29,017 bases of DNA from an uncultured Collinsella sp. (lineage in GTDB: Bacteria; Actinomycetota; Coriobacteriia; Coriobacteriales; Coriobacteriaceae). Position numbers and translations under genes: made by a program. Below, piece by piece: positions 24,435 through 29,017 of this stretch (positions are counted from its first letter, which is position 1; each line of letters opens with the position of its first letter). The stretch spans positions 1-29,017 of the forward strand of contig URAD01000021.1 of assembly GCA_900545745.1 (NCBI GenBank), written 5' to 3'. The notes under the pieces are model-generated. The model made no database searches. It was given only the letters and a program-made list of their open reading frames with translations, and was not told the DNA's origin.

Positions 24435-24466
24435 CTGAGCGTCACCGCGGTGTGATCCGGCGGTAA

Positions 24467-24501
24467 ACCACCACAAAGGTACCTGTCCCCTTTGCGGTGG
24501 T
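24467..24501. repeat. GGGGACA-type hairpin between nitroreductase and phosphatase genes
   Basis: ACCACCACAAAGG (24467-24479) pairs with CCTTTGCGGTGGT (24489-24501) over 13 bp with one mismatch. The loop region contains TACCTGTCCCC. It lies directly before the GGGGAGGA ribosome binding site of the next gene and belongs to the same core family as the palindrome at 1276-1310. Confidence 0.65.
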
Positions 24502-24516
24502 GCGAGGGGAGGACGT

Positions 24517-25059
24517 GTGGCAGATTTGTATTTGGTGCGGCATGGGCAGACTGAGCTCAATGTGCAGAACATTTTGCAGGGTGGGCACGATTCGCCGCTT
24601 ACGGCGCGCGGGCGCGAGCAGGCGCTGGCGACGCGCGCGGCGTTTGAGGCGCGTGGCGTGACCTTTGACCGTGTGTATTCCTCGCCGTTGGGCCGGGCGC
24701 GGCATACGGCTGAGCTAATTGCTGGTGAGGGCTGCTCGATAGAGCTGGTCGATGACCTGCGCGAGTGGCATTTGGGCTCGCTGGAGGGTACATCAAATCG
24801 CGAGATGCCGCCGCAGCCCTGGGGTGATTATCCGGTGGCCTTTGGTGGCGAGTCTGAAGGCGAGCTCCAGTCGCGCATGGTCGCGGCGCTGTCCCACATC
24901 ATGGCCAGACCGCAGCACGACTGTGTGCTGGCAGTCTCCCACGGCTCTTCCTGCCAGGAGTTTCTTGAGTATGTGACTGGCAGGGGAGAGCTACCCGACA
25001 ACGGTGCCGTGCTTCATTTTGGCTATTGCGACGGTGCGTTTTCGCTCCTTGATTGGTAA
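24517..25059 (+). CDS. Histidine phosphatase family protein (phosphoglycerate-mutase-like), copy 1
   Basis: This 180-residue protein starts at GTG, preceded by GAGGGGAGGA. The catalytic set is complete: LVRHGQTELN (phospho-His), the Arg in YSSPLGRARHTAELI, the Glu in LREWHLGSLEG and the second His in AVSHGSS. These enzymes remove phosphate from small molecules such as sugar or cofactor intermediates through a phosphohistidine. The substrate is unknown. A homologous gene follows 17 bp later, so the two are a tandem duplication in one operon. Confidence 0.92.
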   Translation: MADLYLVRHGQTELNVQNILQGGHDSPLTARGREQALATRAAFEARGVTFDRVYSSPLGRARHTAELIAGEGCSIELVDDLREWHLGSLEGTSNREMPPQPWGDYPVAFGGESEGELQSRMVAALSHIMARPQHDCVLAVSHGSSCQEFLEYVTGRGELPDNGAVLHFGYCDGAFSLLDW

Positions 25060-25076
25060 CGAACGAAAGGACCCCT

Positions 25077-25712
25077 ATGAATAAAGACCTGTATCTGGTT
25101 CGTCATGGGCAGACAATATTCAACCTTAAGCGCATTATTCAGGGTTGGAGTGACTCGCCGCTCACGCAACTGGGATGCGACCAGGCGGCGCGTGCCGGCA
25201 TGTTCTTACGTGCGCGCGGCATTGAACCCGATCATGCCTACACCTCCACACTTCATCGCACCGAGCAGACTATCGCCAACCTGTGGCCGGGCTTGGCGTA
25301 CGAGCGCCTGGACGGTCTGCGTGAGTGGTTCTTTGGCGACTTTGAGGCCGAGCGCGTGATGCTTATGCCCGAGCGCCCGTGGCGAGATTTCTATCGTCAG
25401 TTTGGCGGCGAGGGCCAGATGCAGGTGCGCGAGCGCATGGCGGCGACGATAACCGATCTTATGCGACGTCCGGACCACGAGTGTGTGCTCGCGGTGAGCC
25501 ACGGTTCGGCTATCAAGGAGTTTTTGGACCACGTGCGGGGCGCGGCGGCCGACGAGCGCGAACGCGTGCCGGGCAACTGCTCAGTGCTGCATTTTGCGTT
25601 TGACGATGCGGCCGATACGTTTGAACTGGTCGAAGTCTTTACGCAGGAAGACTACGCGCGCGAGCTGGGGCTTGAACCGCTCGTGGCTACTGCGGGTCCG
25701 CAGCGCGGATAA
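25077..25712 (+). CDS. Histidine phosphatase family protein, copy 2
   Basis: This 211-residue paralogue of the preceding gene shares DLYLVRHGQT, QGWSDSPLT, the Arg in YTSTLHRTEQT, LREWFFGDFE and VLAVSHGSAIKEFL. All catalytic residues are kept. It has a longer C-terminus (about 30 residues) and a different middle section, so the substrates have probably diverged. The ATG at 25077 follows GAAAGGA. Confidence 0.92.
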   Translation: MNKDLYLVRHGQTIFNLKRIIQGWSDSPLTQLGCDQAARAGMFLRARGIEPDHAYTSTLHRTEQTIANLWPGLAYERLDGLREWFFGDFEAERVMLMPERPWRDFYRQFGGEGQMQVRERMAATITDLMRRPDHECVLAVSHGSAIKEFLDHVRGAAADERERVPGNCSVLHFAFDDAADTFELVEVFTQEDYARELGLEPLVATAGPQRG

Positions 25713-25759
25713 CGCGAGCGCGGCGGCACGGGTCGTCGGCATAACTTCTCGACGCAAAA

Positions 25760-25796
25760 GGGGCGGAGATGCATGTACCTGCTGCATCTCCGCCCC
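25760..25796. terminator. Bidirectional terminator between convergent operons
   Basis: GGGGCGGAGATGCA (25760-25773) and TGCATCTCCGCCCC (25783-25796) form a perfect 14-bp stem with a 9-nt loop. The plus side continues CTGTTTGTT and the minus side TTTTGCGTC. Confidence 0.88.
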
Positions 25797-25841
25797 CTGT
25801 TTGTTGGGCTGCCGATTTTTGTGCTGGACGGTCTGGTCTTG

Positions 25842-26522
25842 CTAGAACCGCGCGACCTGGTGCGTGAGCAGACCCGTCGGAACCTGCGCCGCGCCGCCGC
25901 TGACCTGCGCGGCGGGGAAGAGCGCAGCTACGGCAAAGTTGAACGGCTCTTTGCCCGTGTAGGTGCCGGCGGCACGTGCACCGTCGGCCAGGAGCTGTGA
26001 TGCCTCGACTAGTGCGACAGCGTAGGCAGGGTCGTCGGCCAGTGCCGGCTCCGGCGCCTGGTCGAGCATGGCGCGGATGGCCCCGACGGCGTCCTCGCGC
26101 TTGACCTCCCACACGCGGTGCGTAATGCCGGCGGGGTCGGTGACGGCATAGAGTGAAGCGCCCTCTTTTGCGGCGCCGAGGATGATATCCATGACGGGAG
26201 AGGCTTCGTAGACAAGCGTTACGGGACGGGGCTGTACCTTGAGGTCGGCGATTGCGCGCGCAGCGGCGGTCATATCGGCGGCAACCGCGTCGCCGCCCGC
26301 CAGCGCACCAACCGGGCAGATCGCCACGACACCCGTCACACGTCCCGGCTCGCCCGAGCATTCGTACACGTAATACGCCGCACCCGGGTCCTTGAGCATC
26401 AGACCATCGGCAAGGGCTCCGCGCAGAGCATCGTTGCCGCTCAGGATGCTGCCCATTGCAGGCAGCGCCTCGAGCACGCGGTCCTGAGCCGGGCGGATGC
26501 AGGGAAACGGAAGTGCTTTCAT
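25842..26522 (-). CDS. Truncated or divergent DUF1015-family protein
   Basis: This is a 226-residue protein, whereas DUF1015 proteins usually have about 400. The N-terminus LPFPCIRPAQDRVLEALPAMG corresponds to the family's FxxxRPxxxxAxxVAxxPYD opening. DPAGITHRVWEV corresponds to DedGitHrlW, and AALFPAAQ followed by PTGLLTHQV to the later lptH segment. The highly conserved IADGHHRY block and the KRHE block are missing or unrecognisable. It ends 39 bp after the M20 gene on the same strand. I recall DUF1015 genes beside serA/serC in other bacteria, but the function is not established and this copy may be catalytically altered. Confidence 0.7.
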   Translation of the reverse strand: MKALPFPCIRPAQDRVLEALPAMGSILSGNDALRGALADGLMLKDPGAAYYVYECSGEPGRVTGVVAICPVGALAGGDAVAADMTAAARAIADLKVQPRPVTLVYEASPVMDIILGAAKEGASLYAVTDPAGITHRVWEVKREDAVGAIRAMLDQAPEPALADDPAYAVALVEASQLLADGARAAGTYTGKEPFNFAVAALFPAAQVSGGAAQVPTGLLTHQVARF

Positions 26523-26561
26523 GGGCGGTCCTAACGCACGAGTCGGTTTGTTCGCGGCTTA

Positions 26562-27782
26562 TTATGCCCCAACTTGGCCGCTCGCGTCCCAGAGCACGTT
26601 ATCGGCGAGCGCGATTAGCACCTGCTGACAACGAACGATATCGGCGTGGGGCACATATTCGTTGGGCTTGTGCGCGAGCGCGAGCGACCCGGGACCGTAG
26701 CTCATGCAATTGCGGTTACCTGTCTTGCCGGCAATGACGGCGGTGTCGGTGTAGCCGGTAAAGAAGCCGACGGTCGTGTCCGCGTCCGTCACGTCATCGG
26801 CGGCACGCTTGAGCGCTGCTAGAAGGGGAGAGTTCGGGTCGCGCTCGATGGCGGGGCGGTCGCCCGTTACAGTGTAGCTGCCATGGCAACCGGGAACGGC
26901 GGCTTCGGCGACGGCGATGGCCTGCTCTACCATGCGCGTCGCGGCGGCCGTATCGGTCGGCGGGGTCAGGCGCATGTCGACCCAGACTTTGGCGCGGTCG
27001 GGTACGACGTAGGGGCGATATCCGCCCTCGATTTGGCCAAACGTGATGGTCGAAGGCCCCAGCTCATCGTGCGCGGGCAGCGCCATAAACGCGCGACGGA
27101 GCGAACACACGACCTCGGCCATGGCAGCGACGGCATCCGCGCCCTTCCAGGGCTGGCTCGCATGCGCCGTCACGCCAGTCATTTCAATCTCGAACCACGT
27201 ACGCCCCTTGTGCGCCACCTGGATCTGTCCGTCGGTGGGCTCGGTGTCCAGCACCCATTCACGCGAGCCGACCCAGCCAGCATCGATCGTGGCCTCTGAG
27301 CCGCGCATAAAGTCCTCCTCGTCGACCGAGCAAATGAGTGAGAAGCCACGGCGGGGCAGCTTGCCTTCTGCCGCCACGCGCTCGAGCGTATGGACCAGTG
27401 CGGCAATGGCGCAGGCCAGGCCACCCTTCATATCGCAGGCACCGCGGCCATAGAGTTTATCGTTGCGCACGATCGCTCCGAGCGGCGGAATGTCCGCGTC
27501 CCAGCCATCGCCCAGTGTAACGGTATCCATATGGCAGATATAGACGAGCCGTGGCTCGTCGCTCAGTCCCGGCACGGTGACCATAAGGTTGCGGCGCCCG
27601 GGCAGCACCTCGAGTTCCTCAACCTGCACGGCATCGAGTACCGGATGGCTCAGCTGCGCCAACCGTTCCTCAACCAACGCTTTGATATAGCGTTCAATCT
27701 CGCCCTCATACGCACCTGGGTCGGAACTGTCGATCCGCACGAGCCCTTGCGTAAGCCGCCAAGCAAAATCTGTATCAACCAT
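26562..27782 (-). CDS. M20-family metallopeptidase/deacylase (ArgE/DapE-like)
   Basis: This 406-residue dizinc amidohydrolase has ICHMDTV (H-x-D), GRGACDMKGGLA with the bridging Asp, SVDEEDFMRGS with catalytic and metal Glu, LDTEPTD and a final His in YVPHADIV. The dimerisation domain is marked by GVTAHASQPWKGADAVAAMA. The family includes succinyl-diaminopimelate desuccinylase, acetylornithine deacetylase and peptidases; sequence alone does not settle which. The ATG at 27782 follows GAGGTG; longer frames upstream cross a terminator. Confidence 0.9.
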   Translation of the reverse strand: MVDTDFAWRLTQGLVRIDSSDPGAYEGEIERYIKALVEERLAQLSHPVLDAVQVEELEVLPGRRNLMVTVPGLSDEPRLVYICHMDTVTLGDGWDADIPPLGAIVRNDKLYGRGACDMKGGLACAIAALVHTLERVAAEGKLPRRGFSLICSVDEEDFMRGSEATIDAGWVGSREWVLDTEPTDGQIQVAHKGRTWFEIEMTGVTAHASQPWKGADAVAAMAEVVCSLRRAFMALPAHDELGPSTITFGQIEGGYRPYVVPDRAKVWVDMRLTPPTDTAAATRMVEQAIAVAEAAVPGCHGSYTVTGDRPAIERDPNSPLLAALKRAADDVTDADTTVGFFTGYTDTAVIAGKTGNRNCMSYGPGSLALAHKPNEYVPHADIVRCQQVLIALADNVLWDASGQVGA

Positions 27783-27808
27783 AGGCACCTCACAGATAGT
27801 TAGGTCAA

Positions 27809-27823
27809 CATACAGATTGTATG
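27809..27823 (-). promoter_or_regulatory. Palindrome overlapping the likely M20 promoter
   Basis: CATACA-gat-TGTATG is a perfect 6-bp dyad. On the minus strand it contains TACAAT, a plausible -10 box, so it may be an operator. No -35 of quality is seen. Confidence 0.35.
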
Positions 27824-27860
27824 CCAAGAAGCGGCTCAGTGCATTTAATGGAGCGCTCAC

Positions 27861-27896
27861 AAAAATGGGGGCGCCTCTCGTGCGAAAGGCGCCCCC
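27861..27896 (-). terminator. Terminator of serA
   Basis: GGGGGCGCCT (27867-27876) and AGGCGCCCCC (27887-27896) form a perfect 10-bp GC stem with a 10-nt loop. The minus strand continues ATTTTTG. Confidence 0.9.
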
Positions 27897-27959
27897 GCGG
27901 GCATTCAATGTCAGCGACGGGCAGGCCACATGGGGAACTGCCCGTCAGGTCAGTCGGCG

Positions 27960-29017
27960 CTACTTGATCACGCGCACGCGATACATCGACGGAATCTGCT
28001 TGAGCGCCTCGATGGTGCTGCTGTCCAGGTGCTCGTCGGTGTCGAACATGGTGTAGGCGTTCTCGCCGGCGGACTCGTTGGTCATACGCTGCACGTTGGC
28101 ATTGTCCTTGGCCAGGATTGCCGTGATCTGGCCGATCATGTTGGGCACGTTGGCGTGCAGGCAGGCGATGCGGTTTGCGGCACGCGCCTTGCCCATGCTG
28201 CAAGCGGGGTAGTTGACGCTGTGTGCGATGTTACCGTTCTCCAGGTAATCCTTAAGCTCGCTGATGGCCATGTCGGCACAGTTGGCCTCGGCCTCGCCGG
28301 TGCCGGCGCCCGAGTGCGTGGTGATAAACGTATTGGGCATCTTGACGGTCTTGGGCGTGGCAAAGTCGCAGCTAAACCAGCTGAGCTTTCCCTCGCGCAG
28401 GGCGGCGTCAACGGCGTCCTCGTCAATGATGGTCTCGCGTGCGTAGTTGATCAGTACGGCGCCCGGGGCCAGCAGGTTGATCTGCTCGGTGCTGATCATG
28501 CCGATGGTGTCGGCCTTGCTGGGCACGTGCACGGTGAGGTAGTCGCAGCCGCGGCAGAGATCCTCGAGCGTGCCCACGCGCTGCACCTCGCGGCTCAGCA
28601 CCCACGCGTGCTCGACGGAAATGAACGGGTCGTAGCCGTAAACGTCCATGCCCAGATCGACGCAGGCGTTGGCGACCTTGGAGCCCACGTTGCCCAGGCC
28701 GATGACACCGATGCGCTTGCCCTTGAGCTCGCGGCCCACAAAGGCCTTCTTGGCCTTTTCGGCATCGACCTGAATCTCGGGGTCGTCGGCGTTGTCACGC
28801 ACCCAGTTCATTGATTGCACCACGCCGCGGCTCGAGAGCACCAGCATGCCTAGGACGAGCTCCTTAACGGCGTTGCTGTTGGCGCCGGGGGAGTTAAAGA
28901 CGACGACGCCCTTCTTGGCGTACTCCTCGACGGGGATGTTGTTGACGCCGGCGCCGCAGCGGGCGATGGCGCGGATGCCCTCGGGCAGCTCGTAGCCGTG
29001 CAGGTCGGTCGAGCGCA
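27960..29017 (-). CDS. serA: D-3-phosphoglycerate dehydrogenase with ACT domain, partial (N-terminus beyond the right edge)
   Basis: The enzyme oxidises 3-phosphoglycerate to 3-phosphohydroxypyruvate, the first step of serine synthesis. The visible 352 residues include the substrate-domain segment IARCGAGVNNIPVEEY, the NAD-binding GVIGLGNVGSKVAN, the catalytic region NYARETIIDEDAV (Arg/Glu) and the His in ITTHSGAGT. The C-terminal ACT domain (CLHANVPNMIGQITAIL onward, about 70 residues) is the likely serine-binding regulatory part. The frame remains open to the window edge, so the gene is cut and not truncated. The M20 gene downstream is separated by a terminator. Confidence 0.95.
   Translation of the reverse strand, partial: RSTDLHGYELPEGIRAIARCGAGVNNIPVEEYAKKGVVVFNSPGANSNAVKELVLGMLVLSSRGVVQSMNWVRDNADDPEIQVDAEKAKKAFVGRELKGKRIGVIGLGNVGSKVANACVDLGMDVYGYDPFISVEHAWVLSREVQRVGTLEDLCRGCDYLTVHVPSKADTIGMISTEQINLLAPGAVLINYARETIIDEDAVDAALREGKLSWFSCDFATPKTVKMPNTFITTHSGAGTGEAEANCADMAISELKDYLENGNIAHSVNYPACSMGKARAANRIACLHANVPNMIGQITAILAKDNANVQRMTNESAGENAYTMFDTDEHLDSSTIEALKQIPSMYRVRVIK

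Overview
The window looks like chromosomal DNA of a high-GC actinobacterium of the Coriobacteriia, most likely Collinsella or a close gut relative. That placement is my inference from gene content, codon use (mostly C- or G-ending codons, CGC/CGT arginine) and the style of the intergenic palindromes; no rRNA or other taxonomic marker is present. No rRNA, tRNA or CRISPR array was recognised.

Layout. Positions 1-1230 hold a partial IS110-family insertion sequence (transposase on the minus strand, cut by the left edge) with a folded non-coding left end that is a candidate bridge RNA. It abuts a 155-bp nested palindrome. Next come tgt (tRNA-guanine transglycosylase), a LOG-family protein and a DinJ/YafQ-type toxin-antitoxin pair, then a DegV protein (minus), a HAD phosphatase and a Sapep/PepV-like M20 dipeptidase. 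The centre is a pstSCAB phosphate-uptake operon (no phoU follows), then an ABC-F (Uup-type) ATPase coupled to a Cof-type HAD hydrolase, and a short DtxR/MntR-type regulator. A 127-nt hairpin separates that regulator from a convergent zinc/cadmium resistance operon (SmtB-type repressor, free HMA protein, P1B-2 ATPase) with three matching operator palindromes.

Positions 17.95-19.95 kb are visibly poorer in GC. They hold an orphan DUF559-like (PD-(D/E)XK fold) protein bracketed by two head-to-head pairs of a 26-bp motif. After this come a DEDDh exonuclease (minus), a two-module membrane exporter of the ArsP_2/'putative manganese transporter' type with a His-rich loop, a YaiI/HdeD-like pair (minus), a nitroreductase preceded by an IdeR/DtxR-like iron box, two tandem histidine phosphatases, and a minus-strand group of a truncated DUF1015 protein, an ArgE/DapE-type M20 peptidase and serA (cut by the right edge).

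Themes. Metal homeostasis recurs: a zinc repressor and exporter, a DtxR-family regulator, an iron-box-like site, and an exporter whose promoter shares a short motif with the DtxR-family promoter. The intergenic spaces carry several families of REP-like palindromes, some doubling as terminators. The candidates I consider least described are the motif pairs around the DUF559-like gene, the 127-nt hairpin, and the IS110 left end next to a palindrome. All functions are predicted from sequence reading; no database search was run.
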